Positions 20,067 through 28,130 of a stretch of 40,383 bases of DNA are shown piece by piece. The position numbers were made by a program, and so were the translations under genes. Source of the DNA: Rhodobacteraceae bacterium HLUCCA09 (lineage in GTDB: Bacteria > Pseudomonadota > Alphaproteobacteria > Rhodobacterales > Rhodobacteraceae); contig LJNT01000207.1 in assembly GCA_001314685.1 (NCBI GenBank), positions 1 to 40,383 on the forward strand. The letters run 5' to 3'. The first letter of the stretch is position 1; each line of letters starts with the position of its first letter. Below the pieces are notes generated by a model. It searched no databases, was not told the origin of the DNA, and saw only the letters and a program-made list of their open reading frames with translations.

Positions 20067-21080
20067 ATGGCAGAGACCGACGCAACGGCAGACACCCCCC
20101 CCGAGAGCGAGGCGTCCGCACCCGATGCCTCGGCTTCCGGCGACCCTGCGACCGACGCCCCCGCGCCCGACGCCTACGTCCTCATAACGCCCTGCAGGAA
20201 CGAGGCGGCGCATGCGCGCCGCACCCTTGACAGCGTGCTGGGGCAGACCCGCCCGCCTGATCTGTGGGTGATCGTCGACGACGGCTCCGCGGACGGAACG
20301 CCCGAGATCCTCGCCGACTACGCCGCCCGCCACCCGTCGCTCCGCATCGTCAGGCGGCAGGACAGGGGGCGCCGCGCGGTCGGGCCCGGCGTGATCGAGG
20401 CGTTCTACGACGGGCTCGCCACCGTCGATCTCGCGCGCTTCCCCTTCCTGTGCAAGCTCGACCTCGATCTCGAGCTGCCCCCCGGCTATTTCGAAGGGCT
20501 GATCGCGCGGATGCGCGCCGACCCGCGGCTCGGCACCTGCTCGGGCATGCCGTGGTTCACCGCCCCCTCCGGCCGGCGCGTGAGCGAAAAATGCGGGCCG
20601 GAGATGTCGGTCGGCATGACCAAGTTCTACCGCCGGGACTGCTTCGAGGAAATCGGCGGCTTCGTGCGCGCGGTGATGTGGGACGCGATCGACTGCCACA
20701 CCGCCCGCCGTCTCGGGTGGACGGCACGCGCCTTCCCCGACGCCGAGCTCGCCTTCGAACACCTGCGCCCGATGGGCTCGTCGGAAAAGGGGGTGTTGAC
20801 GGGGCGGCGGCGGCACGGGGCGGGCCAGTACTACATGGGCTCCGACCCGCTCTACTTTGCCGCGACCGCGCTCTACCGGATGGCGCACCCGCCCTACCTG
20901 CTCGGCGGTCTCGCCATGCTGCGGGGATATGCCGGGGCCTGGGCCTCGGGCGCGCCACGCCACGACGACGCCGAGCTGCGCGCCTTCATCCGGGCCTACC
21001 AGCGGCGGGCGCTGCGTGTGGGCAAGGCCCGCGCCGTCGCAGAAATCGAGGCCCGACACCTTCGCCCGGGGACAGACTGA
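20067..21080 (+). CDS. Family 2 glycosyltransferase
   Basis: 337 residues. The GT-A fold is marked by VLITPCRNEAAHARRTLDSV, the nucleotide-binding DDGSADGT (71-78) and the metal-binding DLDLEL (132-137). The N-terminal 35 residues are an acidic Ala/Pro/Asp-rich tail, possibly disordered. The C-terminal part contains a His/Tyr-rich GRRRHGAGQYYMG stretch. It would transfer an activated sugar to a growing lipid-linked glycan. The ATG at 20067 is the first start after a purine-rich GGACCCCGAGG and agrees with the fold start; the frame is open further upstream without homology. It lies in the polysaccharide locus, downstream of the spike-base gene and convergent with the Ig-like gene. Confidence 0.88.
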   Translation: MAETDATADTPPESEASAPDASASGDPATDAPAPDAYVLITPCRNEAAHARRTLDSVLGQTRPPDLWVIVDDGSADGTPEILADYAARHPSLRIVRRQDRGRRAVGPGVIEAFYDGLATVDLARFPFLCKLDLDLELPPGYFEGLIARMRADPRLGTCSGMPWFTAPSGRRVSEKCGPEMSVGMTKFYRRDCFEEIGGFVRAVMWDAIDCHTARRLGWTARAFPDAELAFEHLRPMGSSEKGVLTGRRRHGAGQYYMGSDPLYFAATALYRMAHPPYLLGGLAMLRGYAGAWASGAPRHDDAELRAFIRAYQRRALRVGKARAVAEIEARHLRPGTD

Positions 21081-21101
21081 CGCGTCACCGCCTTGCCAGA
21101 C

Positions 21102-21132
21102 GGCCGGCCAGAGGAGCGCCCCCCGGCCGGCC
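21102..21132. terminator. inverted repeat between convergent genes
   Basis: Two GGCCGGCC copies 15 bases apart (21102-21109 and 21125-21132) can form an 8-bp stem between the convergent GT2 and Ig-like genes. It could terminate both transcripts, but it lacks a T tract. Confidence 0.4.
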
Positions 21133-21151
21133 GAGTCCGGCTCTGTCGCGC

Positions 21152-21625
21152 TCAGGAACCGACCGTGGCCGAGGCGGATGCGATGGTCGCGGCGCCGGCG
21201 GCGCCGGTCACCGTCTCGACGACGCGCAGCAGCGTGCCGGCGTGATCGGGCCCCGGCGTGAACACCGTGCCGGTCGCGCCAGGGATGTCGACACCGTCGC
21301 TCTGCCATTGCCAGGCGCGCGGTGGCTCCATCGCCGCCCCGTCATAGGCCCAGAGCGCAGGGCGCACCTCAAGCGGTGCATCCACGACAGGCGGCACGGA
21401 GAGTTCGGGCGGCCGCAGGACCACCGGCCCCGAGGCAAGCGCCGCGGGATCGAGCGGATAGGTGCCGGCATAGGCCAGCGGCGCCAGCACGGTCACCAGA
21501 AGCGGGGCGTCGCCAGCCGAGAGCAACGCCGTGTTGTTCGTGGTGACGGCAAAGGAGAGCCCCGCCTGCCCCATGAGGAAGTAGCTGGACCCGCCAAGCA
21601 GCTTCTTGGCGTCGATCGTCTCCAT
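21152..21625 (-). CDS. Hypothetical protein with C-terminal Ig-like segment, phage/GTA-fibre-like
   Basis: 157 residues, family not recognised. The N-terminal half (METIDAKKLLGGSSYFLMG) is Ala/Leu-rich without a signal peptide or clear membrane segment. The C-terminal ~65 residues (PPRAWQWQSDGVDIPGATG, then DHAGTLLRVVETVTG) resemble the Ig-like modules found in phage tail and surface proteins of this group. The ATG at 21625 overlaps the stop of the 77-aa gene as TAATG, so the two are coupled. With that gene and the spike base at 19657 it may form an extracellular or virion-type assembly. Confidence 0.6.
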   Translation of the reverse strand: METIDAKKLLGGSSYFLMGQAGLSFAVTTNNTALLSAGDAPLLVTVLAPLAYAGTYPLDPAALASGPVVLRPPELSVPPVVDAPLEVRPALWAYDGAAMEPPRAWQWQSDGVDIPGATGTVFTPGPDHAGTLLRVVETVTGAAGAATIASASATVGS

Positions 21626-21858
21626 TACACCGCCTCGCGCACGATCAGAGCGGCGGTGAGCCCGGCCTTGCGATAGCGCACCTCGCGGCCGGCGCGAATC
21701 AGCACGCCCTCGCCCTGAAGCAGGTGAAAGCCGTCGTCGGGCGCCGGGCCGGGGGTCGTGGTCAGGAAGACGCTGCCGTGGCGCGTCTGCCAGATCTCGT
21801 CGCTGACGAGGGTGACGGGGTCCGACCAGGTGGTCGTTGCGTCGGTGATGAGAGCCAT
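21625..21858 (-). CDS. Small hypothetical protein, phage/GTA structural-like (77 aa)
   Basis: MALITDATTTWSDPVTLVSD at the start and REVRYRKAGLTAALIVREAV at the end suggest a compact beta-sheet protein like those that accompany spike base genes in Rhodobacteraceae phages and GTAs. The resemblance is from memory and moderate. The ATG at 21858 is chosen because the upstream frame is basic and low in complexity. The stop overlaps the next ATG as TAATG. It is divergent from the WecG-type gene. Confidence 0.55.
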   Translation of the reverse strand: MALITDATTTWSDPVTLVSDEIWQTRHGSVFLTTTPGPAPDDGFHLLQGEGVLIRAGREVRYRKAGLTAALIVREAV

Positions 21859-22048
21859 GTCTGCGATCCCGGTTGATTGCGGTTTCTGGGTGGTCGTCGC
21901 TGCGACGCGGCGGCGAGGGCCGGCGCGGGCGGCAGCATCGGCGGCTTGGGCAAAGACTTCGTCAGACCACCGCACGGTGTTTCCCGGTTTGAGCCGCACG
22001 CCGCTCTGGGCTATCTGCTGGGCGTGGAGCGATGCGGGAGACGCCGGG

Positions 22049-22831
22049 GTGGACTGGCTGGGAGAGAGCGGCAGCGGCGACTGCACGGGGCGCGCCTTCG
22101 TCGCGCGGGAGGCGCTGCTGGCCGACCTGCGCACGCGGCTGCGGGCGGAGCGCGGCTTCGCCATCGCCACGCTCAACCTCGACCACGCGGTGAAGCTCCG
22201 GGCCGATCCGGCCTTCCGCTCGGCTTACGCGGCGCACAGCCACGTCACCGCCGACGGCCACCCGATCGTCTGGCTCGAGCGGCTGGCCGGGCGCCGGACG
22301 GAGCGGGTGACGGGGGCCGATCTCGTCGTTCCCCTGGCCCGGCTCGCTGCGCAGGAGGGCTGCTGCGTTGCCCTCGTCGGCTCTACCGCGGCATCGCTCG
22401 ACGGCGCCGCCGAACGGCTGCGGCGCGAGGCGCCGGGCCTGCACGTCGCGGCCAGGCTCGCGCCGAAGGCGGGCTTCGACCCGGCATCGAGCGGCGCGGC
22501 GCGCCTTCTCGACGAGATCGGCGAGAGCGGCGCGCGCCTGTGCTTCCTCGCCCTGGGCGCGCCGAAGCAGGAACTCTTCGCCGCCCGCGCGGCGGCCCGC
22601 CTGCCCCATGTCGGCTTCGCCTCGGTCGGCGCGGGGCTCGACTTCCTGTCGGGCCAGCAGGTGCGCGCGCCCCGCGCGCTGCAGGCCTTCGCGCTCGAAT
22701 GGGCGTGGCGGCTCGCCCGCGACCCCCGCCGCCTCGGCGGCCGGTACGCGCGCTGCGCCGCGGCGCTGCCCGGGCTGGCCCTCGCCGCTCGACGGGCCCG
22801 CCCCAGCCGGCGCGAGGGAGCCGCGCCATGA
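22049..22831 (+). CDS. WecG/TagA/CpsF family glycosyltransferase
   Basis: 260 residues. The GT26 family signatures are present: IATLNLDHAVKLRADP (about 39-54), TADGHPIVW (68-76) and the ALGAPKQE motif (about 168-175). Family members add N-acetylmannosamine(uronic) or other sugars to a polyprenyl-linked primer. The GTG at 22049 is preferred because GGGAG lies eight bases before it and the protein then starts where homologues do; the frame is open upstream without homology. Its stop overlaps the next ATG as ATGA, coupling it to the Wzy/ligase-like gene. It lies on the plus strand in the polysaccharide locus. Confidence 0.88.
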   Translation: MDWLGESGSGDCTGRAFVAREALLADLRTRLRAERGFAIATLNLDHAVKLRADPAFRSAYAAHSHVTADGHPIVWLERLAGRRTERVTGADLVVPLARLAAQEGCCVALVGSTAASLDGAAERLRREAPGLHVAARLAPKAGFDPASSGAARLLDEIGESGARLCFLALGAPKQELFAARAAARLPHVGFASVGAGLDFLSGQQVRAPRALQAFALEWAWRLARDPRRLGGRYARCAAALPGLALAARRARPSRREGAAP

Positions 22832-24495
22832 CCGGGATGGAAGAGCTCGTCATCTACACGTTTCCCTTCGTCGCCTACGTGATCTTCGCCACGACCAAGT
22901 TGCTCCACGCGATCCCCGCGACGGCGCTTGCAGGCTTCATGCTCTTGCCGCCCCGCTATGCGTTCAACCTTCCGGTGCTGCCGACCATCGACAAGGAAAA
23001 CGTGATCGCGCTGACCGTCGCGGGGCTTGCGCTGGCATTCGCACCACGCACCGAGCGCGTGGTGGCGCCAACCTTCGATCATGTCGCCGCGCAGGAGATG
23101 CTTCCCGGCCTGCTGCCGCGAGAGCGCTGGGCGCTGGTCTGCATCGTGTGCCTGGTGCTCGTCATGCCCTTCGGCACCGTGCTGACCAACCGGTCTCCGG
23201 TCGTTCTCCCCAACGCGTTCGTGACCGGGCTGACGTTCTACGACATCGGCAACAGCATCTGGATTTTCGGGCTGCCGCTCCTGATCCTGCTCACCGCGCG
23301 GAAGTTTCTCGGCGGCGAGGCGGGGCAGCGCGCGGTCCTGTATGCGCTGCTGCTGGCCGGGCTTTTCTACAGCCTGCCCACGCTGCTCGAGATCCGCCTG
23401 TCTCCGCAGCTCCACAACTGGATCTACGGCGGCTTCCCGCATTCGTGGATCCAGCATCTGCGAGGCAGCGGTTTCCGACCCGTCGTGTTCCAGACCCACG
23501 GGCTCATCCTGTCGCTGTTTCTGTGCATGAGCCTGCTGGCAGCGGTGGCGTGCCTGCGCGTCGCCGATTTCGACCGGCGCTGGGTCTACGCCGTCGCGGC
23601 CGGACATCTCTTCGTCGTGCTGGTCCTGAGCAAGTCGCTCGGCGCGCTCATGATCGCGCTCGTTCTTGCCCCGCTGATCATGCTCTGCTCGATCAGGACG
23701 CAACTCCTCGCCGCGGCCGCGATCGCGATCTTCGTGACGACCTACCCGGCCGTGCGCGGCGCGGGCGCCAACCCCTTCGGAACGGTTGCGCATGTCGTGG
23801 AAGCGGCCGGTCAGCCGAGTCGCGCCAATTCCCTGAGATACCGCCTCGCGCAGGAGGAGCTTCTGACGCGGCACGGCTGGAAGAAGCCCCTCTTCGGCTG
23901 GGGCGGCTTCGGCCGCGCCATCGATCTCGAGTCGGGAAGCCGGCACGCCTCGGTCCGCGACGGGCTCTGGCTCATCACCTTCGGCGAGCGGGGCGTGGTG
24001 GGCTTTCTCGCCTATTTCGGGTTGTTCGCCTTTCCCCTGATCCTACTGGCGGCCCGGTCGCGCCGGATCGAGGTCTCGCCGGCCACCGCTGCGCTCGCCG
24101 TGATCCTCGCCGCCAACCTGCTCGACCTGATCCCGAATTCGGGCCGCACGGTCGTCACGATGCTGATCGCCGGGGCGCTCATCGGCCGGCTCGAGCATGC
24201 GCGGCAGACGGCCCCGGCAGGCGCGACCCCGGCCGCCGCCCTGCTCGTGGGACGTGAGCGCGCATACGGGCGCAGCGCCCCGCCGCCGGCGAGGGCAAGG
24301 GCGGGGGTGGGGGCCCTCCGGGCGGAGGCGTCGATACGGACCGGCGCAGCCCCACGCGCGCATCCGGCACCCGCCGGTCCGCCGGCCCGGGCCCGTGGAC
24401 CGGCGCGACGCGCCAGCGCCACGTGGGGGGCAAGGCCCGGCGACGTGCGCTACACGCGCTTTCCGGCCGGTCCGCCCACCACCGACGGCGAGTGA
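22828..24495 (+). CDS. Wzy/O-antigen-ligase-like membrane protein
   Basis: 555 residues with about 10-12 hydrophobic segments up to residue ~457. A large periplasmic loop and a GWGGFGRAID motif (about 350-360) resemble the Wzy_C family of polymerases and ligases. It would polymerise or transfer the lipid-linked glycan at the periplasmic face. Which of the two roles applies cannot be told. The ATG at 22828 overlaps the end of the WecG-type gene. The last ~98 residues are Ala/Pro/Arg/Gly-rich low-complexity sequence, unusual for this family. Confidence 0.8.
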   Translation: MTGMEELVIYTFPFVAYVIFATTKLLHAIPATALAGFMLLPPRYAFNLPVLPTIDKENVIALTVAGLALAFAPRTERVVAPTFDHVAAQEMLPGLLPRERWALVCIVCLVLVMPFGTVLTNRSPVVLPNAFVTGLTFYDIGNSIWIFGLPLLILLTARKFLGGEAGQRAVLYALLLAGLFYSLPTLLEIRLSPQLHNWIYGGFPHSWIQHLRGSGFRPVVFQTHGLILSLFLCMSLLAAVACLRVADFDRRWVYAVAAGHLFVVLVLSKSLGALMIALVLAPLIMLCSIRTQLLAAAAIAIFVTTYPAVRGAGANPFGTVAHVVEAAGQPSRANSLRYRLAQEELLTRHGWKKPLFGWGGFGRAIDLESGSRHASVRDGLWLITFGERGVVGFLAYFGLFAFPLILLAARSRRIEVSPATAALAVILAANLLDLIPNSGRTVVTMLIAGALIGRLEHARQTAPAGATPAAALLVGRERAYGRSAPPPARARAGVGALRAEASIRTGAAPRAHPAPAGPPARARGPARRASATWGARPGDVRYTRFPAGPPTTDGE

Positions 24496-24705
24496 CGCCC
24501 GGAGAGAAATGTTCGGAGAGTGCTTCGCGACGACCACGTCCAGGCGGGCGCCGGAGCGCAATCACCGAGCGCCGCCCCTGCCCTGCGCCCCGCACGAGCG
24601 CGCACGGGCCGCCTTCGGGCCGCCCATGGACCAGATGCCGCGCCAGACCGCGCCGGATGCTGCCCGCCCCGTCCGTGCAGCGCCCACAAAGGGGGGCTCC
24701 GGCGT

Positions 24706-25968
24706 CTAGCCGCCGTCCGGCCCATACGACCGGAAAAGCGCAGCGAGCTTCGACGCCTCCCCGTCGAGATCGAACCCGGTCGCGACGATCGCGCGCCCGG
24801 CCTGCCCCATCTTCCCCCGCATCTCGGGCGGCATGTCCGCGAGGCGCTCCAGCGCGCCCGCCAGCGCCGCCGCATCTCCCGGAGGGACGACGATGCCGCT
24901 TTCGCCGTCGCGCACCAGTTCCTCGACGCCGGCCACGCGCGTGGCCACCACCGGCAGGCCGCTCGCCGCCGCCTCCATCAGCACCACCGGCACGCCCTCG
25001 GCGAAACTCGGCAGAACCAGCGCGTCGGCCTCCCGCAGCGCATCGGCCACCTCCGACTGGCTGCGATAGCCCAGGAATCGCGCCGCGATCCCCAGCCGTC
25101 GCGCCTCGGCCTCCAGAGCGGCGCGGTCGGCCCCGTCGCCGACCAGCGTCAGTCGCAGATCGCGCCGCCCGAGCCGGGCCAGCGCATCGAGCAGCACGAA
25201 GAGCCCCTTCACCCCGACGAGCCGGCCGACGAAGAGAAGGTCCAGCCCCGCGCCCGGCCCGCGCGGCACACCGCCGCCGTAACGGTCAAGCTCCACCCCG
25301 CAATGGAAGACATGGAGCTTCGGCCAGTGCCGCCTGTCCGACCACAGCATCGCCTGTGAGCGGGCGAAGCGGCTGATGCAGACGACGAAGCGCGCCCGCG
25401 CTACCTTTTCGTCCAGCCGCCAGCCCCGCGGGTCGAACAGGTCGGCCGGGCCGTGCAGGGTGAAGCTGTAGGGCAGGCCCGACATCTCCGAGGCGATCAT
25501 GGCGAGGCTCGCGCTCGAAGTGGCAAAGTGGTTGTGCAGGTGCGTCGCGCCGCGCCGCCGCAGATGCCGGACCAGCACCGCCGCCTCGAGGAAGTAGAAG
25601 GCCTGCCACAGCGCGCCGCGGAGGCCAGGCCGCGTCGTCCGCGCCGCGAGGGCCGCGGCGCGCAGGTAGCGCCCCGGCGTGGCCGCAAGCGCCGCAGCGT
25701 GGTCGGCCAGAAGCGCCAGCGGATTGCGGGCACGGGCGAGTACATAGAACGTCTCGCGCGCGGCGTCCTCCTCCTCGGGGCCGATCAGGTCGGCGGGCCC
25801 CGTTCGCCGCACCGCGCAGGTGATCACGTCGAGCCCGTGCCGGCGCAGCGCCGCCACCTCCCGCAGCACGAAGGTCATGGACGCACGCGGATACTCGCCC
25901 GTCAGGTAGGCGATCCGGACATTCTCGTGCGACGCGCCCGCCGCGCTCTCCGCCCCCTCGTCGCCCAT
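24706..25968 (-). CDS. Family 4 glycosyltransferase (WcaL-like)
   Basis: 420 residues, GT-B fold. N-terminal GEYPRASMTFVLREVAALR is typical of WcaL/colanic-acid-type GT4 enzymes. THLHNHFATSSASLAMIAS follows, then the Rossmann segment LDLLFVGRLVGVKG. The EX7E motif is Glu324 to Glu332 (AEGVPVVLMEAA), which binds the nucleotide-sugar ribose. The ATG at 25968 has AGGGGG just upstream. It would add a sugar to the lipid-linked glycan of the locus. The gene is convergent with the Wzy-like gene, marks the right end of the polysaccharide genes, and is followed by the SLC13 permease. Confidence 0.9.
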   Translation of the reverse strand: MGDEGAESAAGASHENVRIAYLTGEYPRASMTFVLREVAALRRHGLDVITCAVRRTGPADLIGPEEEDAARETFYVLARARNPLALLADHAAALAATPGRYLRAAALAARTTRPGLRGALWQAFYFLEAAVLVRHLRRRGATHLHNHFATSSASLAMIASEMSGLPYSFTLHGPADLFDPRGWRLDEKVARARFVVCISRFARSQAMLWSDRRHWPKLHVFHCGVELDRYGGGVPRGPGAGLDLLFVGRLVGVKGLFVLLDALARLGRRDLRLTLVGDGADRAALEAEARRLGIAARFLGYRSQSEVADALREADALVLPSFAEGVPVVLMEAAASGLPVVATRVAGVEELVRDGESGIVVPPGDAAALAGALERLADMPPEMRGKMGQAGRAIVATGFDLDGEASKLAALFRSYGPDGG

Positions 25969-26067
25969 GCGTCCCCCTGCCGATGCCCGGCCCGCTTCTA
26001 GGGGCCCTCCGCACGCGTGTATAGCGGCCCCGGACGCCGCGCGGGGCATCGGCGCGGCACTAGCGGC

Positions 26068-27846
26068 TCAGAGCGGCCAGATCAGCGGGATGAGCAGCGA
26101 GGCGAGCAGCCCGATCGACAGGTTGAGCGGGATTCCCACGCGCAGGAAATCGCCGAAGCGGTAGCCGCCGGGGCCGTAGACGAGCATATTGGTCTGGTAG
26201 CCGATGGGCGTGGCGAAGGCCGCGGAGGCCGCGATCATCACCGCCACCACAAAGGGCCGCGGGTCGTAGCCCAGCGCGACGGCCAGCCCGATGGCGACGG
26301 GGGTGATCACCACCGCGACGGCGTTGTTGGTGACGAGTTCGGTCAGAACCGAAGTGATCAGGTAGACGGCCCAGAGCGCGAGCACTGGCGGCAGCGTGCC
26401 GATGTAGGGCGCAAGCGCCTCGACCACGACGCGCACCGCGCCGGACTCCTGCAATGCCGCGCCCACGGCGAGCATCGAGAAGATCAACGCGAGCAGCCGT
26501 CCGTCGACGAAGGAGAACGCCTCGTCGGCGTCGACGCAGCGCGCCAGCAGCACCACCGCCACGGCGAGCACGGCCAGCAGGAGGATCGGAGCGACCCCGA
26601 AGGCGGCGAGCGCGACGAGGCCCGCGAGCGCCGCCACCGCGACCCAGGCCCGACCGCGGCGGAAGGCGCGCTCGGTCGGGCGCGACACGTCGACGAGATC
26701 CATGTCGACGGCCAGCCGCTGGATGTCGGCCGGTGCCCCCTCGAGCAGCAGCGTGTCGCCCACCCTTACCACGAGATCGTCGAGCTGCCGGCCGATATTC
26801 TGGTTCCGCCGGTGCACGGCCAGCGGATAGACCCCGTACCGGCGCCTCAGGCGCATCGACCCGAGCGAGCGGCCGACCATGCGCGCGCCGGGGGTGATGA
26901 GCACCTCGACCGTCGAGGTGCGCACCGACGACAGCTTGTCGACCGCGCGCAGGTTCCTGTTCTCCTGCAGGCTCAGCAGCTCCGCCATCTCGGTGCGCAG
27001 CACCACGCGGTCGCCGGCGGCGAGCTCGACCGCGCTCAGGTCACGCCGCAGCGAGGCATCGCCCCGAAGCACGTCGATCACGCGCACGCCCTCGCGCCTG
27101 AACAGGTCGACCTCGAGCACCGGCCGGCCCACCAGCGCCGAGCCCTCGGGCACCGCGACCTCGGTGAAGAACTTCATGCGCGACCGGTCGGACAGGACAC
27201 CGGCGAGGCTGTCGCGGTCGGGCAGCAGGCGGGGCGAGACGACGCGGATGTAGAGCAGACCCCAGGCGACGAGGATCACCGCGAGCGGCGTCACCTCGAA
27301 GATCGAGAAGGCCGCCAGCCCCTCGGCGCGCGCCACCCCGTCGACCAGCAGGTTGGTCGAGGTGCCGATGAGCGTCAGTGTCCCCCCGAGGATCGCGGTA
27401 TAGGAAAGCGGGATCAGCAGCTTGGAAGGCGACAGGCCGAGGGTGGCGGCGATCTGCACGACGACCGGGATCATCACCACCACCACGGGCGTGTTCGACA
27501 CGAAGGCCGAGGCGAGCACGACGAAGCAGATCAGCACGCCGAGCGCGCGCGCCGGGCTCTTCTCCGCCTCGGCCTGCGCGATCTGGGTGAACCGGTCGAG
27601 AGAGCCGGTGCGCACGAGCGCCCCCATGACCAGAAACATTGCCACGATGGTCCAGGGCGCAGGATTGGCCAGCACCTCGAGCGCCGACTCGTAGGGTAGA
27701 ACGCCGGTGACAAGGAGAACCGCGACGCCGCCGATGGCGGTCACCTCGACCGGGAAGACCTCTCGCATGAAGAGCACGAACATGCCCAGCACCACGCCGA
27801 GCACCACGATCGCATCCGAATGCGGGCCGAGGGGAAGAAGCTCCAT
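26068..27846 (-). CDS. SLC13 family permease with two RCK_C (TrkA_C) domains
   Basis: 592 residues. The N-terminal and C-terminal membrane halves flank two cytoplasmic RCK_C domains (about 200-390). The CitT/DASS substrate motifs are SNTPVVVV (117-124), GTSTNLLVDG, TNNAVAVVITPVA and GYQTNMLVYGPGGY. Members import sodium-coupled di- or tricarboxylates, sulfate or other anions. The substrate here is not clear; the RCK domains are common in the sulfate-type (SdaC-like) subset. The ATG at 27846 (MELLPLG) starts where the first helix begins. The gene is divergent from the HtrA-like gene. Confidence 0.9.
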   Translation of the reverse strand: MELLPLGPHSDAIVVLGVVLGMFVLFMREVFPVEVTAIGGVAVLLVTGVLPYESALEVLANPAPWTIVAMFLVMGALVRTGSLDRFTQIAQAEAEKSPARALGVLICFVVLASAFVSNTPVVVVMIPVVVQIAATLGLSPSKLLIPLSYTAILGGTLTLIGTSTNLLVDGVARAEGLAAFSIFEVTPLAVILVAWGLLYIRVVSPRLLPDRDSLAGVLSDRSRMKFFTEVAVPEGSALVGRPVLEVDLFRREGVRVIDVLRGDASLRRDLSAVELAAGDRVVLRTEMAELLSLQENRNLRAVDKLSSVRTSTVEVLITPGARMVGRSLGSMRLRRRYGVYPLAVHRRNQNIGRQLDDLVVRVGDTLLLEGAPADIQRLAVDMDLVDVSRPTERAFRRGRAWVAVAALAGLVALAAFGVAPILLLAVLAVAVVLLARCVDADEAFSFVDGRLLALIFSMLAVGAALQESGAVRVVVEALAPYIGTLPPVLALWAVYLITSVLTELVTNNAVAVVITPVAIGLAVALGYDPRPFVVAVMIAASAAFATPIGYQTNMLVYGPGGYRFGDFLRVGIPLNLSIGLLASLLIPLIWPL

Positions 27847-27966
27847 GCACGCCCTGTCGATGGTTCGGCGGTCATGGTTCGCATGGCGGTGCCCCGCTGG
27901 CAAGCGCCGCACCGGGCCTGCGGCGCCGGGCGGGCAGGCCGGGCGTCCCGCGGGAGCGACAGGCGA

Positions 27967-28012
27967 AAAAGCCTTGAGAAAGGCTTTTGCAAATCCCTTC
28001 TACAAGGGATTT
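27967..28012. repeat. two back-to-back inverted repeats
   Basis: AAAAGCCTT-GAGA-AAGGCTTTT (27967-27988) and AAATCCCTT-CTAC-AAGGGATTT (27991-28012) are perfect 9-bp stems with four-base loops. Centres are 24 bp apart. They lie in the divergent gap of the SLC13 and HtrA-like genes. They could be regulator sites or 5'-UTR hairpins. Confidence 0.7.
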
Positions 28013-28130
28013 ACGCCCGACCTGTGCTCGGCGCGGGCGCGCGGCGCCTTGAACCCGACGCCGTGACACCGATCTGTCGGGAAGCCGCCGCCGGCGCCGC
28101 CCTGCGGCGTCACCAGACCGAAGGAGACAG

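Noticed and set aside
24509..24709. Small plus-strand reading frame of about 66 codons after the Wzy-like gene
   Set aside because: Pro/Arg-rich composition, poor ribosome binding site spacing (GGAGAG only two bases before the ATG), and position between convergent genes. It has no recognisable homology.
26017..27699. Long plus-strand reading frame opposite the SLC13 permease
   Set aside because: Shadow of a clear membrane protein gene; the product is rich in His, Arg, Gln and Asp with no recognisable fold.
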